DNA from: Auriscalpium vulgare
Lineage: Eukaryota > Basidiomycota > Agaricomycetes > Russulales > Auriscalpiaceae
Assembly (NCBI GenBank): GCA_019915015.1
Contig: JAHBBC010000001.1
Location: forward strand, 2,914,001 to 2,978,000
Length of the DNA: 64,000 nt
Direction of reading: 5' to 3'
The notes beneath the pieces were generated by a model. That model ran no database searches. It saw only the letters and a list, made by a program, of their open reading frames with translations, and had not been told where the DNA came from. This document shows, one piece after another, positions 20,450 to 31,172 of this stretch (positions within the stretch are counted from its first letter, which is position 1; each line of letters begins with the position of its first letter). The translations under genes and the position numbers were made by a program.

Positions 20450-21765
20450 AGGGAGGGTATTGTAGATGCGTAGAGGGGAAGACCGAAGAGAGCCCTAGAA
20501 CACGCTTCAGCGGTGCTTTAAAGGTCAGCCGGGGCCGGTCGCCTGGCGGATAATTATGGCGCAAGATCTGAAAGAGACGTTGAGCAGGTGAGGGCGTTTA
20601 CGATAAGTAGCGCGTAGGGTGGCACGAGGCCACATCAATGTCTCCGCCAGGGCATCGTTGCGGACTGCGTTCCGGATACGGCACGGGCTTGGCCATACAA
20701 CTATAAGGACTTCCAGATCACAGATTGTAGCCGAGAGGTGCTCACGCAGGTGTTCGGCGCCTATGGGTGAGGATAGGAACAGAAGATAAGAACGGAAGCT
20801 ATCCTCTCCGACCAGTCCCTCAGGAGTCCTTCTGGAGCTGTATTGGATGTGTTGGCTCCACGGCCTCCAGCATTGGCACGTACAGCGGCACGATTGCTGT
20901 GGGGATCGCACCGTCGGTCTCGCCGTAAGTGCGTTTCGACCTCGTGTCGTCAACGTGTCCGACGGCCGTTACTGAATTCGAGCAGGGCTTCTATTGAGCA
21001 CAGCAGAAGTGAGGCATAGACAGAGTTCATGCACAGTGCACACCAAAAACAAATTCGCCTTGCCTGTCTGTCCTTCCTACAGGACATCGGAGTTCACGCG
21101 TTCGGGCGCAAAGCGTGCGCAACTGTCGTCCTGATTCTAAACATCATGCTTCCGCGATCGGGCCGTCGCGCAGTATTCGCGTTGCGTGGCATGTACAGCA
21201 CGGCGGCATCTGTTCATCGAACGAGCGAATGGAATGATCTGGGTGTGTCCGAGTGAGAGACGGGAATGTGCGCATCGAGGGTTCTTGCGGGCGTGACTGC
21301 CGTGAGGACCAGCGAACAACCTTGTTCTATATGAATTCATTGGAGGAAGTGCGAAAGAAAGCAAAATACACGGGTAACTGAGAGAGAATGGGAGGGAAAT
21401 CTCCAGTGGGTGACGGTGAAAAAGCATGAAGTTGAGCGCCGAGCGGGGATGAGCGGCGTCGTCCGACACCGGCCTCCGCCGCCATATTACCACAAGTGGC
21501 CGCCGCCTTCCGCCATACGCGGCCAGTGGCCGAGTCGACAGGAGGCTCGACTCACTTCTGAACCTCACTGAAATACTCGAAACGCACCTCCAGAGGTGCT
21601 TCTCGCGTCCTATAATTTCTCCATCTCTTGATTGTTGACGGTACAATACATAGGTATGTCCGGTGTACTCTAACAAGTGTGAAATCCACTGTCGTCCATA
21701 TATCGAGGCTCATGGGCCGTGCTTATGCCGTCTGTATATGCCTGCCTGCGTCGCGGCCTGCCCCT
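20450..21765. other. Intergenic region, no convincing gene
   Basis: Holds the promoter of RING gene 2 (TTTAAA at about 20516-20521) at one end and the 3' side of the small membrane-protein gene at the other. Minus ORFs at 20525-20953 and 21137-21676 lack coding character. Confidence 0.5.
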
Positions 21766-22314
21766 CTAGCACTCACAGTCCGACCCTGCATCCCCCACTA
21801 CGTCCTGCAACTCAACTGACTCGTCATCACAGGACAATTCTTCGGCATCGGGGAGCCTGGTGTAGCCCCGCCCCGCCCAGGCAGCCATGCGGTTCCACAT
21901 GGATTCGCCCTCCCCCACTCCATCGTTCTCGCTCTTGGTCCCCGTCCATCCCTTGAAGTAGACCTTTGTCCGACTCCATAAAGAGATGGGCTCGGTGATT
22001 CCGCCTTTGTCTGGGCCGGCAGCTGCCGCTTCTTCCATGCGTTTCTTCCGCTCGTCGTACCACGTCCAAAGCGCCACGAACGCCCCTTGGACCATGATGC
22101 CCGCAAGGACCAGGATGAAGGCGATGACAATGAGGGAGAGGATGGCCCAAAATACCACCCATACGACACCCAGCATCCCCTTGAAGAGCTCCATGACGGA
22201 GGGAAAGTACCCATCCAACGATGCGTCTTGTGCTCGCCGCGCGACGACGACGGGCTCTGGCACTACAGTGGCGGCAGCTTGAAGTGCGCTGACAGCTACG
22301 GTGATTGGAGCCAT
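21766..22314 (-). CDS. Small membrane protein (182 aa), member 1 of a local family
   Basis: Intronless ORF with the start MAPITVAVSALQAAATVV at 22314. A single strong hydrophobic segment (VVWVVFWAILSLIVIAFIL and on to about residue 80) is preceded by a short N-terminal region and followed by a charged tail with DERKKRMEEAAAAG and acidic C-terminal residues. The arrangement (short N-terminus, one or two closely spaced membrane helices, charged tail) matches the two paralogues at 22962-23339 and 24814-25224, though sequence identity is lower. A TATAAG element is 70-80 bp upstream. I recognise no named family and assign no function. Confidence 0.75.
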   Translation of the reverse strand: MAPITVAVSALQAAATVVPEPVVVARRAQDASLDGYFPSVMELFKGMLGVVWVVFWAILSLIVIAFILVLAGIMVQGAFVALWTWYDERKKRMEEAAAAGPDKGGITEPISLWSRTKVYFKGWTGTKSENDGVGEGESMWNRMAAWAGRGYTRLPDAEELSCDDESVELQDVVGDAGSDCEC

Positions 22315-22961
22315 AGATGATGACGGTTATGGACGACGTGAGAGTGACGACGATGGATGGTGGAGGGCTCTTTGGTATTTCGAGGACACTTATACTGTGA
22401 CAGAACGAGGCTGTGAGCACGGTACCGGTGTATGGCCCAAGCATGGACGTCGACGAATGGAAGACATGAGGTCGATCGAGTTGAAGAACACGTCGCGACA
22501 AAAGCATTGCAGGAAACAAAACCGGCTGCAGGTACAGCCTTGCCATCAGTGCAAGGACCATGCCATCCTGTCCAATAATTGCGTGGGGCTAGGGCCCGCT
22601 ACCAGGCGCCGCAAGAGTCAGCTCGCTCACCATGGTCTCTCACGGAGGTCGTAAAGGGCCACGACTGCACTGCAAGACCCACTAACTATAGGTAGCGGGA
22701 ACTCAGCTAGCACCGAAGCCACACGCTTCGCTAATTCTCGACGCGCGCGCCGCAATGATTTGCGGATCGAAGGACTTGCACATACTTACGGCCCATCAGA
22801 ACGTCGACCACGCAGATGATAATCCCGAACCAGTTTCAACGTCGAGTTCACGCTAGCATACCGGTCCATGCACAATAGGTGACCCTAAGCTATATACTTG
22901 GGCACGACTATTGACTAAACCTCGCTCCGCTCCGCTCCTCAAATTCGTCTTCATCCTCTTG
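22315..22961. other. Intergenic region; start of segmental duplication unit 1
   Basis: Contains the promoter of the 182-aa gene. From about 22650 it starts the tandem duplicated segment, including one copy of GGGCCACGACTGCACTG. No gene of its own was seen. Confidence 0.5.
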
Positions 22962-23885
22962 TCACTTCCCGAGCAACGGCGACGTTTCCTCCGCCCTGGT
23001 CGCTCCTCTGTTCCCTCCGCGGCGCGTTGTGATCCAACTCCACAAACTGCAGAGGCCGAATAAATTCGACGGGGTGAACTTGCTGTCGTCCCGTTCGCAG
23101 TATTCCCAGTATTCGTCGATCTTCTTAGAGATCAGAGCAAAGACCGCGAACATGGCGACCAATGCGACCGTGAAGATGATTATCGCCCAGAAAGCCATCC
23201 ACATGTAGGGAAGGATTTTGCTCGCAATTTGCAGGGGGGAGTACCAGCGATTGGCCGATGCAACGGGAACAGCGCAGGCACATGTCGTGGCGCTGGGAAA
23301 CAGGGTAGTGATGGTGGCAGTGGCGTTGAGAGCAGGCATGAGGAATGGTTGTGGGAATGAAAGAACTTGTGGGTTGTGGGTAGGAATGGATGAGAGTTGC
23401 CGTGATATTGGTTGAACTTTATAGGGTGTGCACAACGATAGCCAAAGCGCATCGGACAATTAGGACACAGCCCGAGAACAAGGCGAACAAGAAGACAATA
23501 ACTGTGGATGATACGCGGCGCTGATAGCGCGTCGTTCAGCGATACGTATCGACAAAACCCACCTTCGACATAAAGCACGTAGTCCGAGTAGGCGGCCACG
23601 AGGTGCTGTGTCCTAGGAGCCGTTATTGTCTTCTCTTCGCCACTGGGCCGCTTCTAATCAAAATGCCGGAAAGATGCATCCCAGACTATTCGTCGGGATC
23701 AAACGCCGCTGGCCAGGTCACAGTTGCGAAACGGTCGCCACGAAAGATGCTCGGCACACAAAAGAGCTAGAATGTCGTGGATGTCCGTGTCCCTAGTGTG
23801 CTGTCGCCCCTAGGTAGTGCTGGAGCAGAAGTAAGTACAGTCGCAGAAGGTCCGGGCCCCGCGTCTTTGTTTACTCTCACGTGAT
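22650..23885. repeat. Segmental duplication unit 1 (about 1.2 kb) carrying a small membrane-protein gene
   Basis: Matches 24586-25880 throughout: shared CACACGCTTCGC, CCTCGCTCCGCTCC, the coding region, the TATA region, GAGCCGTTATTGTCTTCTC and GGTCGCCACGAAAGATG. Numerous substitutions and small indels indicate a duplication that is not very recent. Edges are approximate. Confidence 0.8.
22962..23339 (-). CDS. Small membrane protein (125 aa), member 2 (unit 1 of tandem duplication)
   Basis: I chose the ATG at 23339 because MPALNATATITTLFPSATT aligns with the start of the paralogue at 25224; the longer open frame upstream crosses the TATA region. The protein has YSPLQIASKILPYMWMAFW, then a hydrophobic stretch (AIIIFTVALVAMFAVFALI) and a charged tail DEYWEYCERDDSKFTPSN ending EETSPLLGK. 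It is probably a single-span membrane protein. A CTATAAAG box lies about 80 bp upstream. Function unknown. Confidence 0.78.
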   Translation of the reverse strand: MPALNATATITTLFPSATTCACAVPVASANRWYSPLQIASKILPYMWMAFWAIIIFTVALVAMFAVFALISKKIDEYWEYCERDDSKFTPSNLFGLCSLWSWITTRRGGNRGATRAEETSPLLGK

Positions 23886-24585
23886 CGTGCAGCTTCGGCG
23901 CACCTCGGCGCACCAACTTGAACTAGGGCGCACCTCCTCGGAGTCCCTCTGTCTTTCCACTCACAACGCAGTCGTCCCTTGAGCTGCAGCATCATGGTTG
24001 GATCCTCCAAGCGTCGCCTCTGTGCATGTGGCTGTGGTGCCATGGTCACATATGAAACCATCTCAGCGGCCGCGGTCCCATTGCCATAGCGGCAAGAGTT
24101 GTCGACGAGCACGCGTTCATCCTGGGAGATACTGCGAGTCGGCCTCCTGCTAGGCATTCCCAGAAGAGGGCACGGGTTAATATGGCAAGCTCCCGAGGCC
24201 CTCAAGCTTCTGGTCCGGCGTCACAGCAGTCTGTCGCATCCACATCTCGGCACATCCTCCCTAGTACGACATTGCCCCGTCCGAACAGCCGAGCACTACA
24301 AGAACACCCTATGGATATCGCCACAGATTTCCTGCCTGCTACCTGCTCCCTCGCAGACGATCCTGGCCCATCCGCACCGAGACGTGCGCCTTCCCCCGCC
24401 TCCGCCACATATTCCAACATGCCCACTTCATCGGCCTCCCTCGGCGATCCCGCACCTCTTCGTCGGTCTGCACGAGTAGCTGCAGGATCTGTATCACGCG
24501 CAGAGAGCATGTCGGCGATTGCACTTAAAAGAAATGGGCCACGACTGCACTGAAATGGGCCACGACTGCACTGAAATGGGCCACG
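23340..24585. other. Region between the duplicated membrane-protein genes
   Basis: Includes the shared upstream segment to about 23885, then unique DNA with a plus ORF at 24182-24553 (Ser/Pro/Ala-rich, RRSARVAAGSVSRAES) that could be a remnant 5' exon truncated by the duplication. I could not support it as a gene. Confidence 0.4.
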
Positions 24586-24594
24586 ACTGTACTG
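24532..24594 (+). repeat. Triplicated 21-bp direct repeat
   Basis: AAATGGGCCACGACTGCACTG occurs three times head to tail (24532, 24553, 24574); the third copy has GTACTG. Segmental duplication unit 1 has a single copy near 22650, so this array marks the left edge of unit 2. Confidence 0.9.
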
Positions 24595-25880
24595 TAAGAC
24601 CCACTAGCGAAACAATACCGTAAGCGTCATTCGGATGTAGCACCGACGCCACACGCTTCGCCGATTCTCGAGCTCGACGCGCGCGCTGACGACCACGCAG
24701 ATAATAATCCTCAACAGTTTAACATCGAGTTCACGCTAGCTACCAGTCCATGCACAAGAGATACAAAGCTACTATATAGGCAGGACTATTTGACTAAACC
24801 TCGCTCCGCTCCTTCAATTCGCCCTCATCCCCTTGTCCCTCCCGAAGAAAGGCGACGCTTCCTCTGTCCTGGTCGCTTCTCTGTTCCCTCCGCGCTTCGT
24901 GCGCGTTGTTATCCAACCCCACAAACTGCGAAGGCCAAAAAATGTCGCCGGGGTGAACTTGCTGTCGGGCCGACGGCAGTATTTGAGGTAGTACTCAATC
25001 TGCTCAGCGACCAGAAGGAAGACCACGTAGATGGCGACCATTGTGACCGTGGTGATGATCATCGCCCAGAAACCTATCCACAAAGAGGGAAGGACTTCCT
25101 TCGCAATTTGCAGGGGGGAGTACCAGCCCAATCCGCTGGCCGGTTCAACGGGGATAGTGCAGGCATATGTCGTGACACTGGGAAGCAGGGTAGTGATGGC
25201 TGCGGTGGCGTTGAGAGCAGGCATGAGTGTGGATTGTGGAGGAGGAGTGAAAGAGCTTGTTGGTTGTGGGTGGAGTTGGATGAGAGTTGCCGTGATATTG
25301 GTCGAAATTTATAGGGTGCAGCGAATAGCGGTGTCGAATGTGACGAGGCTACTATAGTGCAGAGCACAACGCTAGCCAAAGCTTTGACCCCGCATTGGAC
25401 AATCAAGACACAGCCTGACAACAAGGCGAACAAGAAGACAACAACTATGGATGATACGCACGTCGTTCAGCGATACGTATCGACAAAACCCACAAAGAAC
25501 GTAGTCTGAGTAGGCGGCCACGAGGTATATTCAGAACGACTATCTTCTGATACCATAAGGTCAAGTTACGGAGACTAGCCACGAGGTGCTGTGATCCCAG
25601 GAGCCGTTATTGTCTTCTCTTCGCCACAAAGGCCGCTTCTTAACAAACTGTCGGAAAGATGACAATTCGTATTCGTCGAGAGCAAACGCCGCCGGTCAGG
25701 TCGTTGCGAAAAGGTCGCCACGAAAGATGTTCGGAGCTAGAGTGTCGTAGATGTCCACGTCCCTACATAGTGTGCTGCAGCTCTTGTACTGTAGTGCTGA
25801 AGCAGAAGCAATGTTGAGATAGCAGTAGCTAGAGAGCCTCAGAAAGTCAGACAAAGTGGTGGTTTACTATCACGTGGATG
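24586..25880. repeat. Segmental duplication unit 2 carrying a small membrane-protein gene
   Basis: Second copy of the segment at 22650-23885. Collinear along its length, including coding region, TATA box and far upstream DNA. Confidence 0.8.
24814..25224 (-). CDS. Small membrane protein (136 aa), member 3 (unit 2 of tandem duplication)
   Basis: Starts MPALNATAAITTLLPSVTT at 25224. It is closely similar to the 125-aa paralogue: YSPLQIAKEVLPSLWIGFW, hydrophobic AMIITTVTMVAIYVVFLLV, then EYYLKYCRRPDSKFTP and a basic tail TTRTKRGGN. The C-terminus (EEASPFFGRDKGMRAN) differs from EETSPLLGK in the other copy because the stop has shifted. A CTATAAAT box lies about 85 bp upstream, at the same position as in unit 1. 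Membrane-anchored; function unknown. Confidence 0.78.
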   Translation of the reverse strand: MPALNATAAITTLLPSVTTYACTIPVEPASGLGWYSPLQIAKEVLPSLWIGFWAMIITTVTMVAIYVVFLLVAEQIEYYLKYCRRPDSKFTPATFFGLRSLWGWITTRTKRGGNREATRTEEASPFFGRDKGMRAN

Positions 25881-26096
25881 TAATCCCGCGCGTCGTTGCA
25901 CCCGATGCAAACCTGAGTCCGATAATGATGCGCTTTCCCTCTCGACCTCTCGAGGACTCGCAGTACTCACCCCCACAAGGCCTGTCAAGTTTTATACGTC
26001 TCTCCCAGTGGCACGTTATTTGCTGGCGTACTACTTGTCAACCGACTGAATCCCTCTGCCATTGGGGCCCGATCCGCGGGGCATCCAAGTGTCGCG
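25881..26096. promoter_or_regulatory. Upstream region of the acyltransferase gene
   Basis: About 200 bp between the end of the duplicated segment and the acyltransferase ATG. No clear TATA box; contains pyrimidine-rich CGCTTTCCCTCTCGACC. Confidence 0.35.
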
Positions 26097-28408
26097 ATGG
26101 AGCCAATGGTCATTTACTTCATTCTGCGCAAGATTTCCGACTGGTCTTTGACCCACTTCTATTCTGAGGTGCATGTTCTGGGTCGGGAGAATGTTCCCGC
26201 AGACGGTCCTCTGCTCATGTGAGCTGAACACACAGTTAGTGAACTACCGCGTTCTAACTTCCACGCAGCTGTGCGAACCACCATAACGAAATCATAGATA
26301 TAGCTACACTAGGTGCGTTTGTTTCTTGCCACTATCCTTGAATGTGTCTTAAAACGTTTCGAATGTATCTCAGCGGCCACCATACCTCACCGCCGCCAAG
26401 TTGGTTTCTGGGCCAAGTCCAGCATGTTCAAGAATCCTATCGCCCGCTTCATCCTTCTCTCTTCCGGCAGCATTCCCGTCAAGCGCAGTCCCAACGGCGT
26501 CAAAGACGCGTCGTCCACCGTTGCTCCCGCCAATGAATCGCTCTTCGCCTCCACGTCGCGATCCCTGGCGCGTCCGCGATCTCGCGGCGGCCTTCTCAAC
26601 TACGTCACTGGAGTCTTCCCCGACCGCGTTGTTGGGGTTTTCCCGGAAGGCACGAGCTACACAGAGCCTCAAATCATGCAGGTGAAAGAGGGTGCCGCCT
26701 GGGCTGCGTTGGAATACGCAAAATGGCAGGCGGAGAATGGGGCTCAAGACTCTCAAGCGGAGAAGCTGGCGCTAGTACCTGTAGGCATCGTCTACACCGA
26801 CAAGTCACAATATCTCAGTGACGTGAGTGCCCATTGGTTATCTTGTGAAACCGTATTGATCCCACCCACGCGTCAGATATCTGTAGTGTGAGTTGGAGCG
26901 TGTCATGGCGATATTATCTTCAGTCCTGATGCGTAGCAGGTATGGCAAGCCTATCCGACTCGAGCAAGTCACCGCAGATTACATTGCTGCATCATCAGCA
27001 AATGACAAGGAGAAAGCTCACCTTGCCATTAGCGCACTTACTGCGACTGTCAAACAAGAGCTTCTGAAATTGTCTGTCAACGCGCCTGATTGGTAGGCTA
27101 TCTGCTTGGCCCGCGCCGTCCTCTTAGCTCATGTATCCCTCGCGTGCGTGTCATCAGGGAGACACTGTACAGCGCAGACCTCGCGCGAGATATCATCTGG
27201 ACAGGCAGTCATAACACCGCCGAGCTTGCGCGCATATCCCAAGCGTAAGTGCGTCCTGTCCACACTCAAGTTCGAGCGTCACCTCAGAACCTTCATTCAA
27301 TAGGTTTGTTGACATATTCTCCGAGAGCTACGGTCCCAACGTAGACTCTGATTCACTTTCACGCACGCGCGCAACACTTTTGAGATATGCTGGTCTCCTC
27401 CACTACAGCGGCCTTCGCCATTGCGGATTGGCCTCCCTCTCTCGCACAACTACGAAATTACAAGCCCTGGTTTCGGCCTCATATCACACGCTAACAGCAG
27501 TATCCCACCCACAATTCCCATTGTTCTTTCCCGTCTTCGTACTGCATGCGCCCGGCTACCTCCTTGGACTTCTCGCTGCTCGCGTCTTCGGCAATCCCAA
27601 ACTGCCTGAGACACTGGCGCAATTCAAAGTAATCTTTGGCGGAGTCGGCTTTGGGATCTCTTACTCGATCTGCGGCCATGCGCTGACGCGGTGGACTATG
27701 CGCTTGGGGAGCATTGCGAGTATCCCAGTTGCCGGGATCCCTGCCGTGGACGAGGTCCTTCGCGCCCTAGCGAGGGTAGGGTACCTCGTGCAAGGCGGTG
27801 ATGGGATGTGGGGTCGATTGCGCGGTGGATTTAGCATGGCAGTGATCCTATGGCTCATGACCAACGCTCTCGCCAAATGGCACCAAATCCTGGTGAAACG
27901 TGAGTGTTCTACGCCACGACCTTTCCCTCACGTGAACTAACCGCCGTTCCAACAAGCGAACTACACGCGGTAAGCGGCCAACTGATGCTTGTGAAGCAGT
28001 CCCTCACGCACATGACCCGCCTTTGATAGATTCAGGCGTGTGATGGCATTGTGGAAGATCGCCAGCGGCCTGCTCCTACCTGCGTCATTGGCCCTCGAGG
28101 GCAGCCAGCTTCAACCCTACGTCCTCCCACCGGCCCCAGCTCCCAGTCCGTTTGTCAAATACCCACCGGAAATAGTCACCGAGAATGCACTCCAGCCCTC
28201 AGCGCCGGAGGGCGCACGGATCCTGCGCGCCCCCCGTGTCCCCTCCGTATCTTCCGTTCGGCTTGTGCGCCCTCTTCTGCACGCCCGGGCCCATGCCATG
28301 CGCTCTCTCAAATCATATTTGGGAGAGATAGACAAGTCGGGCGTAGGAAGGGAGGCATTTGGCCCGCGGTGGGGAAATGTCGCGCGTCGGGCGGATGACC
28401 TTGCATAG
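26097..28408 (+). CDS. Glycerol-3-phosphate/DHAP-type acyltransferase, PlsC fold (617 aa, 9 exons)
   Basis: Exons 26097-26218, 26269-26312, 26374-26822, 26877-26887, 26940-27092, 27158-27244, 27304-27899, 27957-27969 and 28030-28408. Block I of the family is ANHHNEIID (His46-x4-Asp51), block III is GVFPEGTSYTEPQ (near residue 145) and block IV is VPVGIVYTDK. The C-terminal half has hydrophobic segments (FPVFVLHAPGYLLGLLAARV and SMAVILWLMT) typical of the ER-membrane Sct1/Gpt2-like acyltransferases that start phospholipid and triacylglycerol synthesis. Two very small exons, 11 nt (ATATCTGTAGT) and 13 nt (CGAACTACACGCG), are needed to keep LSDISVVYGKPI and VKPNYTRFRRVMALWK in frame. All splice phases agree. 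Confidence 0.9.
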
Positions 28409-28787
28409 TACTTGCATAGATTACGGAGCGCGGCGTTCGACTTATACTTATCATATTCTCCGGATACACAACCTATAGGATACCATCTACTTGGAACTCA
28501 TACCTCATACCACGATCGAGCGGAATAAATTTATATAGAATGTGTCGCATACATGGGGTCATCTAGTGAAACAAGCGAGACATATGGATGCATAAGGTGT
28601 GGTGCGGGAATGTGAAAGCAGCAGACGTGATAGGAATGGTAGATGTATGAATGTATCAGTATGATTTAGTCTCCCGTGGATCGGAGCCAGATATAATATA
28701 AGTGGTATGACGACGGTGTCCGCGAGCTCTATGGCCGATATCCGGAACGCTGAGAATGGAGTGACGTCGCGGAGGCATTGTATGGGT
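28409..28787. other. Intergenic region between convergent genes
   Basis: AT-rich, likely 3' untranslated DNA of the acyltransferase and RING gene 3. No gene seen. Confidence 0.5.
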
Positions 28788-30771
28788 TCAGTGCTCCGGC
28801 GAAGTGGCCGGGCGCGTATGGCCAGCCGGGGGGAGATTGCCGCGTGGCTGAGCCCAAGTGCCGCTCCCGTCTTCGTGACGTGAAGAAGCTTCGACATAAG
28901 GAAAATACGCTCCCGGTCCCCGTGATTGTGAAGGCGTATGCGAGGACTGGTTGCCGAACGCGGTGTGAGAGCGAGAGGCAGGTCCTGGGGTGCGATCTCC
29001 TCCAGCATGAGACGGCGCAGGGTTAACGAAAGGTGGGATCATCGAGGCACGCGAGGGCGTGGGCCTGTATATTTGCGGCTGCTCTCGAGGAGGCGCGGTG
29101 CTTGTACCACGGTTGACATTCTGATCATATTGTTCAGTATACATGGTCAAGGATATCAGCAAATATGCAACTCACTAGCCCAACACCCAACAGCTGTCCT
29201 TCGTTGAGGGTAGGGAAGTCGTCGTCTGCGTCATCCCGGTCGTCGACGGGTTCCGAAAAACCAGTCAAGCCCGGCAAGAATGTGCTCGAGCTTGAACTCC
29301 AGGAGCTCCGCGGCGTGCGATGGGTCCGGCGCGAGGGGCTGGGAGACGGGCGCCCAGCATCATTGAACGACGGGAGTCCGCCCGGCATGCTGGGCGCGTC
29401 ATCTACAACGTGCTGCAAGGCACTGCCATCGTCATCGCCAGCGCTCACGATATGCGACGTCGGAGGGTACATAGGCGTATTGATCAGGCCGAGGCTGTTC
29501 TGCGCGCTCGACACGGGCACCAGGCTTGTGCTCGAGCTGCCGCGCTCTGACCCCGACGCGACGACGGGGCGAGGCGCATATATGTAGTTTACGACCGACG
29601 GCGCGCGCGGGGTGTGCGCGTGCACGGCGGGCGACGGACCTATGCCCAGCGCGTTCCCCGGCAGAATCTGCCCCGTGACCAGCACCGTGTCTTCGCCGTC
29701 GTCCTCCTCACGCTCCGCTCGCTGGCGGCGGCGCTCCCGGCGGCGGGCCTTTTCCGCGGCCTTCTGCTCCTCCGCACTGCTGTCGCGCCGCCGGTGCTCG
29801 CGGGAAGCTGGCCGCTGGGGCACAACGCGGTCCTCGAACGCTGCGCCGGCGATGAATGACACGCCCGCGGTCGAGCGCGGGGGGTTCTGGGGTACGTGCG
29901 TGCGTGTGTACGGATCGCGTTCGCCGCGCGGGTGGTTGTAGGTGTCGAGGTTTTCCTGCCCATAGAAGTAGGGTTGTGGGGGACGGGGCAGCGGGTTCCC
30001 AGATGTATTCACGGACTGAGCCCGACCGAGGACGGACTGGAGAGTGAGGACTTGGGTCTCAAGGGCTTGTTTCTCCCTGTGTCGCAGGTGTGCATGGGGG
30101 AATGGCAGGAGGGCGAGTCACTCACCCGAGAAGGCGTTCCTCGATCGCCTCGGATTTGCGCCGCTCGTGGTCATAGTCACGGTCCCTGCGCACCAGCTTC
30201 TCCTCTAGGCTGATGAAATCGCGCCAGAGGTCGTTTCTGCGCTCTTGCAACTTCAGATACTTCATGAGCAAGGTGAACGAGATCTGCACGCCTGGATGCT
30301 GTCGAGTCGTCAGTAAGAACCGAGAGCATCTGCGCCACGATGGCCAACTCACCCGCAGGGAATGATCGTCCCGACCCAACCACTTTTTGGTGCTCTCCAG
30401 CACTTCCAGCAATGTCTCCCGCGCCGTGGTATCGTGCGAGTTCTGTGCTATGCGGTTGAGGAGTTCACTCGCCTCCTCGTTGACCACGCCTGCAGGGCTC
30501 GTCTCGAAGCGGTCGACGTGCAGCTTGCGCACACGATCCTGGGTGAACGGCTTGCGGCAAAGAGGGCACATCGCCGGCACTGGCCGCAGGGACTTGAGAC
30601 ACCTAAGTCCAGGGGGTCGACATAAGGCGTGTTCGCGAAGAAAATGTTAGAGACGCACGCGTTGCAGAACACATGGCCGCAGGAGATGGCGTGGGGCGCA
30701 TTGTCGGGTGTGGCCCAAGAGAATCCGTCTAGACAAACGTCGCAAGTCGAGTCTGGATGCACAAGCAGCAT
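28788..30771 (-). CDS. RING-type zinc-finger protein 3 (589 aa, 5 exons)
   Basis: Exons 30771-30659, 30602-30353, 30298-30126, 30076-29176 and 29120-28788. The N-terminal RING is CDVCLDGFSWATPD.., SCGHVFCNACLKSL, AMCPLCRKPF, followed by VRKLHVDRFETSP as in RING gene 2. A coiled coil follows (LLMKYLKLQERRNDLW, EEKLVRRDRDYDHERR) and then a long Pro/Ser/Arg-rich tail with AEKARRRERRRQRAERE. The RING-block-coiled-coil-tail order is shared with the other two RING genes in the window, but no 4-nt exon is needed here. Probably a ubiquitin E3 ligase or scaffold. A TATATA box is about 40 bp upstream of the ATG. Confidence 0.88.
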
Positions 30772-31172
30772 CCTTGGGGGTGACGCCCCTCAACTCGCTA
30801 TGGGAGGGTATATATGGGTGAGACTACAAGGCAAAGAAGGGGAAAATGGTACGGCGAAATGCTGTACTGGCACGAGGCATTGTCCCCCATCTAATCTAAT
30901 CGGGCCGCCTCACCGCACCCGCCACTTCGTCTCCTTGTAAGTTGTCTCCTACCACGAAGAGATATCATTGACCGCATAGGCCCACAGGGAGATGGGGAGA
31001 TGAGTGGATGTCGGAATCTCAGATTTAGTCATTCAGTACACCACAGGAAGATACACATGAGACACGTAAAAACACAGCACACGACAAAGCACACGATAGC
31101 TACATATTTATGAGTAGATGGAAAGAGATACAACAACACGGAGATGAGAATTTGGATTTGCTGTGCCCGAAA
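30772..31172. promoter_or_regulatory. Promoter of RING gene 3 and 3' side of the next gene
   Basis: TATATA at 30809-30815 (minus orientation) is the likely promoter of RING gene 3. The remainder is AT-rich with no gene. Confidence 0.55.

Noticed and set aside
20525..20953. 142-codon minus ORF upstream of RING gene 2.
   Set aside because: It covers the promoter region of RING gene 2 and has no coding bias or splice-linked exons.
24182..24553. Ser/Pro-rich plus ORF before the 21-bp repeats, possibly a transposon or nuclear-protein fragment.
   Set aside because: It ends inside the tandem repeat, has no domain, and no upstream exon could be linked. Kept only as a note on the intergenic region.
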